A model generated the notes under the pieces. The model did no database searches, was not told the origin of the DNA, and was given only the letters and a program-made list of their open reading frames with translations. Of a stretch of 64,000 nucleotides of DNA, positions 21,711-33,406 are shown in pieces; within the stretch, counting starts at the first letter, position 1, and each line of letters starts with the position of its first letter. A program made the translations under genes and the position numbers. This stretch comes from Porodaedalea pini (taxonomy: Eukaryota; Basidiomycota; Agaricomycetes; Hymenochaetales; Hymenochaetaceae): NCBI GenBank assembly GCA_002794775.1, contig NBAY01000067.1, forward strand, positions 1 to 64,000. Reading direction: 5' to 3'.

Positions 21711-21837
21711 TCGCAAATTCTGATTATGTTTGCCATCCAAGGTATCAGTACATGTACCGACATGTACTGATGCCTCTTTATTTTATTATCTTTTAATCAC
21801 TTATGATCCATCTATGTTTTGACCATGGAACCGTTTA
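21711..21837. other. Element C downstream region
   Basis: AT-rich non-coding sequence after the element C frame. It contains the near-palindromic GTACATGTACCGACATGTAC. It should hold the start of a 3' LTR but no match to repeat X is seen; it is cut by the foldback element at 21838. Confidence 0.4.
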
Positions 21838-22560
21838 CTGCCCTTTTCAGAAGTATTGTCACACGTGATTTCACTGATTTTCAAACATTTTCATATTTCA
21901 ACCAAAAGTTGACCTTTTTGCATCATCTAAGTTGCTAAATTCATTGTTTCATCTCATCTTTCATATTTCAACAAGAGTGATAAGAAATAGTAAAAATTGG
22001 AGTCCAAAACAGCAAAAATGCTGTTTTTGATCCCATTTCCCTTGTTCATTTTTTCCTGCACTCAGATTTCACTCTACAGTGCTCCAGACCAGCCAAGAAT
22101 CCCAGTATTAGTCTATTATGAATTCACAGACTGATTTTGAGATGTATTGTGAGGTAGATGTGCTGAATTGGTGCATGCCTAAAACACACAAATCCCCTCT
22201 GTTTCTGCAAGCCCCCCAGCCCCCAGGAAAAATTCTTCTCAACTAATTTCATGCATGTAAATTCATTCAAAGTGTATTGGAACAGATTTGAGCAGCATCC
22301 AGGGCTCTAGCATCAACCAGTGAGCTGAATTGAGTACCAGATTCTGACTGTATGCGCTATTCTTGTGAACATATCTCCTGAAAGTTTGAAGCCAATCCAT
22401 TCAGTATTCATGGTGCAGCAGCAAGATTTGTGTTCCACTTCAAGCTCTTTCCACCCTCCTTTTCTCACAACAGGTCTTGCAGAGTAGAACACAAATCTTG
22501 CTGCTGCACCATGAATACTGAATGGATTGGCTTCAAACTTTCAGGAGATGTTGATATAGT
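21838..22560 (+). mobile_element. Foldback-type element, copy P2 (one outer arm plus inner hairpin)
   Basis: Bases 21838-22369 match the left arm of the palindromic element P1 (34072-34605) almost exactly, beginning CTGCCCTTTTCAGAAG after a TA. In place of the P1 right arm this copy has its own hairpin: 22376-22434 and 22487-22546 are near-perfect 60-bp inverted repeats around a 52-nt loop. No coding capacity. The right end is unclear. Confidence 0.6.
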
Positions 22561-23044
22561 CATATACTTAATTTACAGACACAGGAAAGAATTTTATAGG
22601 TAGATGTAGGGGAGCCATAATTTTTGAATCTCAGTGGAAATGGGTGAGAGAACAGACCAGCTGCACTTGTTTGATCTCCACCCACCTACACAATCAACAT
22701 ATTGCTCCCTATTTTACATATTTCTTCTCCTGAGAACCATGCCTTTTTTTGAGTACTTAATGAGCAGGTACTGTGCAGAATTCACAGAGAAAATAGGCAT
22801 TCATTCTAATTTTTTGACACTTTGGCTCTGACGCGGCTCACTTCACGTGACATGCACGTGTCGCAGGACTTATGAAAAAGGCTGTAACTTTCTTCTTTCA
22901 TTTCATCACACCAAAATTTTAAAGAAACACAAAGAAAAATACAAATTCAAAAATATATACACATAAATTACTACACTTGTATTCTTTTTCTTTTTCTTCT
23001 TCCTGCAGGACCAAGTCATACCAACACATACTAATGCATACTGA
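22561..23044. other. AT-rich non-coding stretch
   Basis: No gene seen. It may include the right part of the P2 element. A short near-palindrome (CACGTGACATGCACGTG) lies at about 22845. Confidence 0.4.
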
Positions 23045-23443
23045 CTAGTCCTCCTGCTCATGGGCACCCCACTTCCCCTTCTCTAGCACCACAAGGCATG
23101 TGCAAATCAAGGCCACTTTGGCCACCTGACGAGTCACCTCCATGGCGAGACAATGTGAGCTACGCTCAAGCTTGCAGATGTCATGCATGAGCTCCATGAC
23201 AACATGGTTGAACTCATCCTTGGAGTCATGCTCCAAGATGAGCTCGTGTGGGTCCTTGTATGTGCTGGCAAACCAGCTAGGCCCAGTGACAGGTGGCGAG
23301 GCAGAACACCCCCTCTGTTGTTGCTTCTGCTGCCACAGTATGCGTGCAGCAGCAGACCTTGGTACGTGAGGCAGTGGGGATGGAGTGTCCACCATGATTG
23401 GTGAACCCAGCATGGGTGGCTCAGATGATGCAGATGACTGCAG

Positions 23444-23480
<37 letters not shown>

Positions 23481-25215
23481 GCCTTGGGCACAGCACATGG
23501 TATGCCTTTGTCACAGGTGGCACATTTCCACTTTCCACCCAACTTTCTGCCCTGGACCTCCTTCGTGCATCCCTGGGTTGCCAGTGAGCACCCTGTCTGC
23601 CAGATGACCATGCAGAGGAAGCAAGCCCTACCAGGCTGCCCCTTGCATACTCTCCCCTGATGCATGCAGTTTGTGCACATCTCCTCAAGAGGGACCAGCA
23701 GTGGCCCCATCCAGTGTAGGCAACTAGTCGCCGGGTTGACCAGTTCGACCCCATCAAACATGGTGACTGTGGGACCTGATGTACTGTTGGTACATCTCTT
23801 GTCTGCATGGTGGTATGACAGACCACTACCCTCTGCCTCCATCAGAACCGGATCGGGCTCTGCTGGGGTGAGATGCTCCTCCTCCTCTTCGACCAGTGGC
23901 TCCCAGCATTGCTTCATGCGAGGGGCCCTGTGGCCTCACTCACATGCTCAATGCACCCCTCCTCCATTCTCCTAATGCCCTCACTCACGCACCTGACATG
24001 CCGCTTCTGCCTTCTCCCAAGCCTCCTCCTGAGCGGCTAACATGGCAGTGAGATTGGCTTCATCTCACGCCCACTGCTCGGCTTCATGCTCCGTGGCTGC
24101 CTCCATCTCGAAGAACAAACCCCAAGGCACATTCACTGGGGGTGGGACATTGGTCGCTGCACTCAGGGTGGGTTGTTGCTGCTGCTGTTGCCACAGCAGC
24201 TCTTTGCATCATCTGATACATGTTCTGTCGTCATTGTCAGACGTGATTTCAATGGTGGTACACCATCGCCACTTGTCGGCACCCGTCTGCTGTTGCTGTT
24301 GTGCAGATGCGGTACTGTCGGTATGTGGGATGGCATGCTCCTCTTCCTTGTTCACAAGCTACTTGACCTCGGGTGGACCAGGCATTTTGAGACGTTTGAC
24401 GAATGCCTCAGCTGCTGGTACAGCTGATGGGACCCCAATGAAGCGTGGTTGCATCTCACACTCCATGGGGTAGATGAACTTATACCTATCCCCATCAGGT
24501 ACGAGTATCTGCTCGAGCTCTCCACCAATGTACAGTATGTCGTCTGGCCAGTCTGCAACTGGTACAACAAATCCCTCACCCTGGTACTTGGTGAGGTCAA
24601 CTGTCTCATGGTTGGCAAAAAACTGGGCATAGAGGCAGTCAGCAGTGGACTTGTCGAGCCCATCCAGAACCCACTGCATCTCCTTCCTGACCCACACAAC
24701 CAGGTGGTACATCCACAGATCAGACGCAATTGGGTGGCTCTTTGCCGGCACCACACAGTCCCAGTAGAGGTGGTAAAAGCTCTCCAGGGTGCGCTATACT
24801 GATTCGATCAGCCTGGTAAGTGTGCTTGATTGAGTTTCAAGGACTCACCTTGATGCCACATGCCCACTCAGCCCATGTCCACCGATCCCCATGCTCGTGA
24901 CCCTGACTCCCTGCCAGTAACTCCTCCCGACGTTTCACGTACCACCTGAGGCGGCATCACACATACTGGTCAATGTCAACCAGCTGTTCCTCAATCATGC
25001 AGGTGTCCCATGTGATCTTCCTGCATTCAATGGCGTTGACATTGTTGACATACCCTGGTACGTGGGGGGCCTTGCACGTGAGCCAAGGCAGTGCTGTATT
25101 GTTGTTGTTGCTGCTGCTGCTGCCATGGTGTGGAGAAAACATGGTTGGAAGGAGTAGGAGAAAGACCTGTCAGTACAACCACTTTTCCAATGCCCTCTCT
25201 CACATGTCCCAACAC
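23045..25215 (-). pseudogene. Cys-rich, polyglutamine hypothetical protein, probably transposon-borne
   Basis: The minus strand reads, from upstream: a polyQ-containing start (25215-25027), IECRKITWDTCMIEEQLVDIDQYV, then RWTWAEWACGIK, a GTGAGT...CAG intron (about 24770-24850), SFYHLYWDCVVPAKSHP, KEMQWVLDGLDKSTADCLY and EGFVVPVADWPDDILYIGGE. After a gap it continues as a 290-residue frame (23045-23917) with a cysteine cluster (CTNCMHQGRVCKGQPGRAC, CSLATQGC, WKCATCDKG) and a Q12 tract. A TGA follows DQYV where CGA is expected, and the middle (23920-24350) is not open, so it looks decayed. It directly follows copy 2 of LTR-like repeat X in the same orientation. I do not know its function; the cysteine pattern could bind zinc. 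Confidence 0.4.
23443..23480. repeat. CTG/CAG microsatellite
   Basis: About twelve uninterrupted CTG units on the plus strand (CAG on the minus strand), encoding the glutamine tract of the hypothetical protein. Shorter CTG/TTG runs occur at 24180 and 25095. Confidence 0.9.
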
Positions 25216-25227
25216 ATGTGATTAGCG

Positions 25228-25731
25228 TGATCGAGCTTCTCGCACTGAAAGGTGACGGTACGGTCTACTGGCAGACTCGGACCTGGTTGAGTTCGGCCAC
25301 TGGGGGTTCACTCTAACGTGTCTGATGGAGGGGATAGTGTCAGGAAGTGTGGGGAAGTATAATAGAATACTCGGGGCTAGGTGTCAACTCGAGGATGCAA
25401 GTACAAAGGATGACCAGCAAAATGTGCCTAAATGCAGTCGGAGAACAAAGAGCGACTATGATCTTGACAACCCGGGCTCGGAAACTCGCCAGTGAAGACA
25501 AAAATCGATACTATTCGTCGAGAAGATTCCGAATCTGAAAAGATCTCGAGACGCGATGCAGAATTGACAGAGATATGGCAGTTGCACTGGTTGCAGCTGG
25601 CGGAATGCACGGAACTCCTGGAACCAAAAAGCTATTTTCGTAGCTCTACGACATGGGCTCGGAATTGTGCAAGACAAGACAGTGTTCGAAAGCAATTTTA
25701 GAAGAAATTATGAATCTGAAGAGAGCTCGAG
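25228..25731 (-). repeat. LTR-like repeat X, copy 2 (downstream part)
   Basis: Inverted match to 8908-9081 joined directly to 10534-10849; it lacks the 1.45-kb insertion of copy 1. It ends at the B target duplication TCGAG (25727-25731). Confidence 0.65.
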
Positions 25732-26134
25732 TGTTAGGCGGGAGTCCGGGAGACGACTCGGACTGGGCAGGTCTCGGCTGACTGTTGTCTGGGACGTGCT
25801 GTACTCGAGCGTAGACTCGGGACACGCTTACTCAGGCTAGGTCGTCGCGGAGGTAAGAGGATTAATACAAGTCTAAACTAATACAAGGGGGACGAGTCTC
25901 ACCTAGGTCGTCACGGAGGTAAGAGGAAAAGCAGAACAAGGAGTTCATGCGATTCCTGAGACCTTATATAGCGACAACCGTGGGACTATATTACCTAACG
26001 AGTGGGAATGGAACGAATGAAGGCAGTGTGGGAATGATTGTGTAAGATGGGTAAATATGATGAAAAGGATGAATATAATAAAGGAAATGGTAAAAGGGAG
26101 AATAAAGGAAAAGGTGAAAGTTCAGGTTCTAACA
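25732..26134 (-). repeat. 3' LTR of chromovirus B
   Basis: 403 bp, TGTTAGGCGGGAGTCC to GGTTCTAACA on the plus strand, directly adjoining the PPT and the pol stop codon at 26135-26137. Confidence 0.93.
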
Positions 26135-29100
26135 TTACCCCCCCTTCAAGGTTGGGCGTCCCGACCAACCATGATCGCGGTCGTCAGGCTCGGTGTCGAC
26201 GAAGAGCGGATGGAGTCGTTGACAAGGGATGTCAAGTTTTCGAGGTGCACCGGGATGTTTGAGGTAGAACTCAGCGATCGCCTCCTTTGCGTTCTCGCTG
26301 AAGTCCATCTCAGGCTGCCAAGTAGGTTCATTGTAGCCGACCCACTTGACAAGGTACTGTAGTTTCCCTCGGTGCAGACGCGAGTCTAGAACCTCCTCAA
26401 TCTCGTACTCCTCCTCGTTGTTGATGATGTCAGGTGGCGGCGGTGCTGGTTGTCTTTGGCTCTCGAAGGACGGTTCGACGGCGGGCTTTAGCAGTGCTTC
26501 GTTGAAGACCGGGTGGACCTTTTTCCATCGCTTTGGGAGCTTGAGCTTGTACGCGCTTGCTCCCACCTTGTCGACAATTTCGAAGGGGCCATACCATTTG
26601 TCAGCGAGTTTCTTTGTCGGCGAGTCTGTGCTGATGTTTTGCCCATCAAGGAAAACCTTGTCCCCAGCCTTGTACTCAACCGAAATCCCTGCTGTCCGGT
26701 CGTGATAGCGTTTCATGTCGTCCGCCGCTTTGACCAAGTTGTCCTTCGCAATCCGATGAGTCTCCTTTATGTGCTTCGCGAATTCTTCCGCCGACATGTT
26801 GGCAGACGAGGTTCGTGTCGTGTCAAAGCTTAAGGGGTGACGTCCTGTGTTCGCGTAGAAAGGAGACATCTTCGTCGCCGAATGCTCGCGGTTATTATAC
26901 GCGAACTCCGCGAGGGGGAGCCAGTCCTTCCAGTCTGATTGTCGATGGTTTACGAAGAGCCTAAGATATTGTTCAAGCTCTTGGTTAACGCGTTCCGTCT
27001 GACCATCTGTCTGTGGGTGATACGCCGTTGACGGGTTGCCTTCGATGTGTAGGAGTTTGTACAGCTCCTTCATCATCGATGCATCGAACTGCGTGCCTCA
27101 GTCATGGATGATCTTCTTCGGCAAGCCGTGGAGGCGGAAGACATGGTCGCGGTACAGTTGAGCCATGCCTTCCGCCGACAACTTTGTCGTCGTCGGGATC
27201 GCGTGCATCTGTTTCGAGAACCTGTCGACGAAAACGCAGATTGCGTTGTGTCCCTTGGAGTCCGGGAGTTCTCCGATGAGGTCGACCGTGACAATTTCCC
27301 ATGGGCCTTCCGGGACCGTGTTCGGGTGAAGTGGCCTCGACCTCGATGCCCTCAGAGCCTTTGTTCGCTGGCAGCGATCACACCCTCGGACATACGCTCT
27401 GACGTCGGAGAACATCGACGTCCACCAGAAGTCTCATCGGACGAGTTCCACCGTCTTTGACGCTCCTGGGTGTCCTGCCAGTACCGAGTCGTGACATTCC
27501 CGTAATACGGCCTCCTTCATTGACGATGGCACGTACACCTTGCCTTTCATCCGCCACAACCCGTCGGCCTTCGCCATTCCCGTCGGTCTTTCCGACTCGT
27601 CCTGCGCCCTCTGTGCTTCACCCACTCGTTCCACCACCTCGTCGCGCGATGTCCGCACCACTCCACGGTTCAACCACTTATCCTTGATGAACACGACCCC
27701 ATCATTGTCATCCTTGCCCTGATCATAGCCCGCCATACGCGATAGCAGGTCGGCCTTGCCCATCGTCTTGCCCGACTTGTGTTCGAGGTGGAAGTCGAAT
27801 TCTTCAAGTTCAGTCCGCCAGCGAGCTTGGCAATAGCTCAGCTTCTGCACCGACCTGAAGTAGGTGAGGTTGGCGTGGTCGGACCAGATTTCAATCTTGT
27901 GGCGAGCGCCAAGGAGGTATTGCCGCCATTCCTTGAGCGCCGAAACGATCGCAAGCATCTCCTTGTCGTAGATCTCGTAGTTTCGTTCCGCTGGTTCAAG
28001 TGCCTCTGACCTGTAGGCGATCACCCTCCACTTCCCTTCCTGCTTCTGCAACAACACACCACCGAGCGCAAAGTTTGACGAGTCCGCTTCTACATGGAAA
28101 GGGCCCTCGTCATTGGCGATGGCTAGGACTGGAGGTGAGCAAAGACGTCGTCTCAGCTCCTCGAACGCTTCCTGCTGTTCGGTCTCCCATACCCAGTCCT
28201 TCTTGCCCGTTAACGACGTCAACGGTCGGACCACCTTGCTGTAGTCCTTAATAAACCGTCTTAGCCAGTTTCCCATACCGAGGAACTGTTGCAGCTCCTT
28301 GAGGTTCTGTGGGACTGGCCAGTTCGCAATTGCCTCCGTCTTTGCCGGGTCAGCCTTGATCTCACCATTGCCGATGATGTGGCCGAGGTATTTGACGACT
28401 TTGGCGTCAAACTCGCACTTCTCCGGCTTCAGGTACAGGCCATTTTCTCGGAGGATCTGGAGTACGCGCCTCGACGTGTCGATATGCTCCTCAATGGTTT
28501 CCGAGAGGATCAGGATGTCGTCGAGGTATACGATGATCAAGTTCGCGTAGATTAGGTCCTTAAAGATGTGGTTGACAAAGGCCTGGAACATGGCCGGCGC
28601 GTTGCAAAGGCCAAAAAACATGACCGTTGGTTCGAAGAGGCCCATGTTCGTGTGAAAAGCTGCCTTCCATTCGTCACCCTCGCGGATCCGGATATTGTAG
28701 TACCCCCAGCGAAGGTCAAGCTTAGTGATGTACTTCGCTTTCTTGACCTTGTCGACGAGTTCATCAATGAGAGGGAGGGGATACTTGTTCTTGATCGTAC
28801 CGTCATTGAGCTTACGGTAATCCTGGATCGGGCGTAGCGATTTGTCGGCCTTCTTTATGAAGAAGAAGGGTGACACCATGGGCGATATCGACCGTCGAAT
28901 GCGACCCGACTTCAGATTTTCATCAAGGAAGTCCTTGAGTGACTGCTGCTCAGTTGGCGTGAGCGGGTAGATCTTACAGTCGCTCGGTTTGAAGTCGGGC
29001 TTCAAGTCGATGACATGGTCCCAGGGTCGGTGTTCCGGCAGCTTTTCAAAACCCTTTTCGCTGAAAACGTCGGCATAGTCGTTGAGGTATGCGGGCCAGG

Positions 29101-29778
29101 ACGCCTTGTCCATTCGCATCTCACTCACCCTCCTCATCTGCTCCACCTCCTCCTTCACCTTGACTAGGTCCTCCACCTGCTTCCTTTCGATCGCACATTC
29201 GCTCGGGCAGCGCGTAAAGTCAAGTGTACCCGTCTTCCAGTCGACCTCTGGGTTGTGTCGTCGAAGCCAGTCGTACCCCAGGAAGATGTTAGACGACGCC
29301 AGCGAGGTTACCGCCAGGACGATCCGTTCCTTATGGTGACCAATCGTAAGTTCAATGTCGACGTACTCCTCGATCAACCCGGCTTCGTTGTGTGTGCCGT
29401 CGGCATTGAGTACTGCCAGGGGCCGGATATAACGCTTCGTCTCCAGCCCATACCGTTCGACGAATCTCGCGTCAATGCATGATCCCGTACATCCTGAATC
29501 CACGAGCGCGTGTGCGTCCACCTCCCTCACTTCACCTTCCATGCTGTGTTCGACGTTCAGGAGAAGGTCCAGCTGGCGTCCGCCAGTTCCTCTCATGAAC
29601 AGCTGCTCATACTCCTCACTTTCCTTCACACCGGTGGGGACTTTGTACTTGGGAAAACCATCGACGTCGTTCGCATTTATGTATTGTACAGACGGTTGGT
29701 TATATTTTAATGAGTCCAGAGCCGAAGTCCCTTGTCCTTCTCGGTCAGTCGCCCCGATGGCTACGCCTGACCACTCGC
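26135..29778 (-). pseudogene. Pol of chromovirus B (two nonsense codons)
   Basis: Same domain order as in A: retropepsin (VDSGCTGS near 29500), RT with YLDDILI near 28520, RNase H, integrase with GCDRCQRTK and HD-GTQF, YHPQTDGQTERVNQ, and a chromodomain near 26330. TGA at 27434-27436 replaces the second arginine of VRRDFWW, just before the integrase core. TGA at 27098-27100 replaces the arginine of HDRGTQF next to a catalytic aspartate. Both are CGA to TGA. In contrast the RT-RNase H junction that is broken in A is intact here, so A and B between them keep a sense codon at each site. Otherwise the frame is open over 3.6 kb. Confidence 0.93.
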
Positions 29779-30834
29779 AAAACCCTGCGAGTCGACGACC
29801 TCTTCGTCATTGTCTTCTTCCTCCACATAGTCCTCCACAGTCGACCTCCGAGTGTCTACAACTTCCTCGAAGGCCGACTCCTTCATTGCTCTGAGCTCAT
29901 CGGCGAGGACACGGCGTTCGCCTGGCGCCATCAGTTCCAGCATGCGCTGGATGATCGGTTTCGCTTGCGGGCACTTGTCCTTGAAGTGGCCCAACCCGCC
30001 ACAGATCCAGCACGCGCGTCGTCGTTGTGCCTCGTTCATTGAGACGTCCATCGGCTGACCAGCGCCTCCGAAGGTGACGCCGGTCGCGTCGCATCTATCG
30101 ACGTGAGGGGCCGCTACCTGACGGCGAGCTGGGGGTGCTTGTTGTGGTAGGCGAGGAGGGGGAAGAAAGGCGCATCCTCGTTGGATAGCGCGAATCTGCT
30201 GTTCGCCGCGGTCTATTTCAATCGCCTTGTTCTTCCAATCCTCGTATTTTGTCGGGACTGGCGTCGACCTTAACACTCCACGGACCACCTCGATGTTCAT
30301 CGCTCGCTTGAGGCGATCGCAGATGACGCTGTCGTCCTTCAGCTCGGCGCGCTTAATGATCACGTCGAACTTCTGGAAGAACTCATCCGCGGTTAGGTCC
30401 TTCTGAACCTTATCTCGGAAATCCTTCAGCGCTTTCTCCTTGCGATTCGGGTCGTCGAACAAGGCGTCGAGTCGTTCCTGGAATCTTTCCCAGCTGTCGG
30501 TGAAGGTGACGATTCCCGACGTTGTCGACTCCTCGACGTAGTTCTGCGCCCACATTGCCGCATTACCACCCTTCAGGTAGGAGAGAGCTACATAAATCTT
30601 ACTCTCTGACGTAGGGTATCGATTTGGATTTGCGGATACGAAAAGAAGGACTTCACGTCTGAAGTCGAGGTAATCGTCGCCACCAGTGAATTCACGTGGT
30701 CGGGCGACGTCGATGTTTGGTACAGCAGCGGTACTAGGGCCCGCTGGGGTGTTTGCGGCTTGGTGAGCGAAGGCGCCCGCTACGATCGCCGCGATTTGCT
30801 CCAACTGTTGTGTGCTGAAGCCTCCCGTCGACAT
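29761..30834 (-). CDS. Gag of chromovirus B
   Basis: An intact 357-residue gag frame starting MSTGGFSTQQLEQIAAIVAG, with the same helical core as A (AKPREF-like ARPREFTGGDDYLDF) and the CCHC knuckle CWICGGLGHFKDKC. It ends ...FASGQA. Upstream of the ATG the frame stays related to that of A at the protein level (LNEEQRRALP, YIIWWRAE) although nucleotides differ, but a TGA just upstream (near 30888) interrupts it. The slippery GGGTTTT at 29779-29785 is conserved. Confidence 0.85.
   Translation of the reverse strand: MSTGGFSTQQLEQIAAIVAGAFAHQAANTPAGPSTAAVPNIDVARPREFTGGDDYLDFRREVLLFVSANPNRYPTSESKIYVALSYLKGGNAAMWAQNYVEESTTSGIVTFTDSWERFQERLDALFDDPNRKEKALKDFRDKVQKDLTADEFFQKFDVIIKRAELKDDSVICDRLKRAMNIEVVRGVLRSTPVPTKYEDWKNKAIEIDRGEQQIRAIQRGCAFLPPPRLPQQAPPARRQVAAPHVDRCDATGVTFGGAGQPMDVSMNEAQRRRACWICGGLGHFKDKCPQAKPIIQRMLELMAPGERRVLADELRAMKESAFEEVVDTRRSTVEDYVEEEDNDEEVVDSQGFASGQA
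29779..29785 (-). promoter_or_regulatory. Probable -1 frameshift heptamer, chromovirus B
   Basis: G GGT TTT in the gag frame, same position and spacing to the gag stop as in element A. Confidence 0.6.
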
Positions 30835-31544
30835 TGTTGTTCTAGGCGTGTCCGTTTGTCGCTCAGGGGGGGTCGGTGGTGATGAATCTCATCGCGCTTC
30901 TCTATACAGTCCTGGGATCGGTGGGAGGATGGTCGACGTCGAAAGCGATGGCGAAATCGGGGTTGTCTGATCTATCGGCGCAGGAGCCCACTTTAATCTT
31001 CTTCCTCCTTCAAGCGTCGAATACCAGAGTCCTTTCTCTGCACGCCACCAGATAATGTATTCAACGCCTGTTTGAGTAACCGTGAACCAGGAGCGGCGTT
31101 CCTCGTTGTACCAGGAACGAGACGGGAGAGCACGACGTTGTTCCTCGTTGAGATCTATGTTGACGATGGAGGAGGAACAGGGATCGGGTGTGCGTTGGTA
31201 CCGGGGTTACGCCAACGTTGAGCGGGTTCGTCAGCAAAATTGATGACAAGGCGGTAGGATCCGAGTGAGATCACAAACGAGATTGTCGTCGAAGTTTGTA
31301 CTCGTCTGGTCACCCACGTCCACGTCAGGTGCGTGCTCCACCAGAGGCTAATCCGGAGAGCCAGGGTCGGGAAAGGTTGGTTGGAGTGATTACTTAATAC
31401 ACGAACGTCCGGAAACGTCCGGGCAGGGTTGAGGGTTGTCGTTTAGGGGGTTTACACGTCAGGTCCTTCGAGGGGAGTACTCCTCTAGACCGAGTGAGGG
31501 CGAGTCGACAGCGACGACGTACGCTGGGGATGAGCCTGGGTGAG

Positions 31545-31555
31545 GTTCTGCTTTT
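31545..31555 (-). promoter_or_regulatory. Self-complementary primer binding site of chromovirus B
   Basis: Sense AAAAGCAGAAC one base from the 5' LTR, complementary to 31752-31762 in the LTR, as in element A. Confidence 0.68.
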
Positions 31556-31556
31556 A

Positions 31557-31959
31557 TGTTAGGCGGGAGTCCGGGAGACGACTCGGACTGGGCAGGTCTC
31601 GGCTGACTGTTGTCTGGGACGTGCTGTACTCGAGCGTAGACTCGGGACACGCTTACTCAGGCTAGGTTGTCGTGGAGGTAAGAGGATTAATACAAGTCTA
31701 AACTAATACAAGGGGGATGAGTCTCACCTAGGTCGTCACGGAGGTAAGAGGAAAAGCAGAACAAGGAGTTCATGCGATTCCTGAGACCTTATATAGCGAC
31801 AACCGTGGGACTATATTACCTAACGAGTGGGAATGGAACGAATGAAGGCAGTGTGGGAATGATTGTGTAAGATGGGTAAATATGATGAAAAGGATGAATA
31901 TAATAAAGGAAATGGTAAAAGGGAGAATAAAGGAAAAGGTGAAAGTTCAGGTTCTAACA
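31557..31959 (-). repeat. 5' LTR of chromovirus B
   Basis: 403 bp with TATATAA (sense) just upstream of the predicted start 31752-31762. It has three CpG-to-TpG changes relative to the 3' LTR. Confidence 0.93.
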
Positions 31960-32473
31960 TCGAGAAACAATTTAGAACTGAGGGAGATATAGCAAAAGCA
32001 AGATTTGGCCGAAAATGGGACTCGAGACAGAACAGACAGAACGGATGGGACGACACTGAACAGCGATGGAGACGAGAACTAAGGACTGGGACTGACTTGG
32101 AGGAACTAAACTTGTATTTTTGAGACATTTACATGAGTGTTTAAATAACCAACAGAGGGTTGAGCCTCTGAGCGGTGTACAAAGGACACAAAGACAGACC
32201 GGAGGCTCTAGCCAAACAAAACCAAACAGCCAGAACTCGGAGCCGGAACTTTTGGTGGCTCACCAGTACAGAACCAAGCTGTATGTGTCAAGTTAATCCA
32301 GCCAAACACTGAAAGTGTCCTGAAATGTGTCGGGGATACTTGTAAGGCTGTCCTGAGTCGAGTTGAACCTAATAGAGCTGATTCTGAGGCCAGTGGTGTC
32401 AGGATCTCCACAGCGCATATCAGAAGAAGAGAAGGCATGACTGGGGACAGTCATGATTAAACACCCTGGGAGA
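31960..32473 (-). repeat. LTR-like repeat X, copy 2 (upstream part)
   Basis: Inverted match to about 8400-8907, beginning with the second copy of the TCGAG target duplication. About 50 bp beyond the end of copy 1 is additionally present here (32420-32473), so copy 1 is truncated at 8400. Confidence 0.6.
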
Positions 32474-33406
32474 TGTAGAGCCATGCTGATCATCCCATCA
32501 CCACCAATCACTCCAGAAGCACTTGAGAACTGGTTCTGATGCATACCAATCAGTACCGGACTGAATCCGATTGGTCCACTTTCAAATCAGAACCTTGCAA
32601 TCATGTCAGCAACACATTCTGGGACCTCCAAAAGCATACTGGAACATACCAGAGATCTTATCTGGATGATTAGGGAAGCGGTCACATGGAGCATACAGCC
32701 AAGACACATACTGGACTGCAGTCCAATGATAGAAGCCACATACCAATTGGACAATCTGAGTTCTGGTGGAGCACCGGTATGGTTGGATGCGATGCGGACA
32801 TTTTTCCTCCTTATGATTTATGTTTTTCCTATGTTCCTCTGATTTCTATGCTCTCTATGCATGCCTCTATGACCTATGACTTTTCCTTTCGACTTCTCTA
32901 TGTTTCAACTAATATGCACATTATGCCCATATGGAAACTATTAACTGTAGATAGATCTTTGGACTTAGTATAAATATGCACCCCATGTTGTAGGTAGAGG
33001 ACAAGTCAGTTCTACCACAGAGTCTCCCTCAGACAGGGTCACTTGAGTACAATTTGTCTTAGTTCTTGTGAACCTCGTAGTCATTCCATCTTCATCTTAG
33101 CCTCTCATCTCTTGAAACTGTATCTTGTCTCTAGCTCCATAACTCGAACCTCATTGCTCACAGTAATCACATTGTAGTAGTGTCGATTATCCACACATAC
33201 CATCTCCATACTGGTCAAGTGCAGACCCGACTGGAGTTTTCACCCTCAGTTCTCGATATCGACATGTACTGACATGTACCAAAGCATACCAATGCATACT
33301 AGTACATCAAGTGATCCTACTGCAGACAATCCCTAACCTCCCAGAGCACACGATTATGTCCCCAAAAGGACTGCTGATCCCAGACACCCCCAAGTCAGGA
33401 TCTACA
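32474..33406 (+). mobile_element. 933-bp LTR-like element (TGTAGA...TCTACA)
   Basis: Starts TGTAGAGCC, ends GGATCTACA and contains TATAAATA at 32969-32976, as expected for an LTR with its own promoter. A second copy in inverse orientation (41137-42070) is bounded by a 4-bp duplication, which fixes both ends. This copy has no target duplication: repeat X lies on its left and a KDZ transposase fragment on its right, so it may be recombined or truncated on one side. The last 55 bp can be read as a short peptide SPKGLLIPDTPKSGS. Many GTACCAxT and ACATGTACyG words recur inside. Confidence 0.65.

Larger units (their letters stand above)
25732..31959 (-). mobile_element. Chromovirus B, full-length Ty3/gypsy LTR element nested in repeat X
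   Basis: Same family as A. The 403-bp LTRs (25732-26134 and 31557-31959) lack a 10-bp piece present in the A LTRs and differ from each other at three sites, all CpG to TpG in the 5' LTR. The target duplication TCGAG is perfect (25727-25731, 31960-31964) and the undisturbed site exists at 8903-8907. Gag, pol, chromodomain, PBS, PPT and frameshift heptamer are all present. Two nonsense codons disable pol. Confidence 0.95.

Noticed and set aside
23443..23480. A CRISPR-like repeat array
   Set aside because: It is a simple CTG trinucleotide run inside a polyQ-encoding frame in a eukaryotic genome.
32474..33406. A DNA transposon with TGTAGA/TCTACA inverted ends
   Set aside because: Ends of only six bases, TG...CA form and an internal TATA fit an LTR better; no transposase frame is inside.
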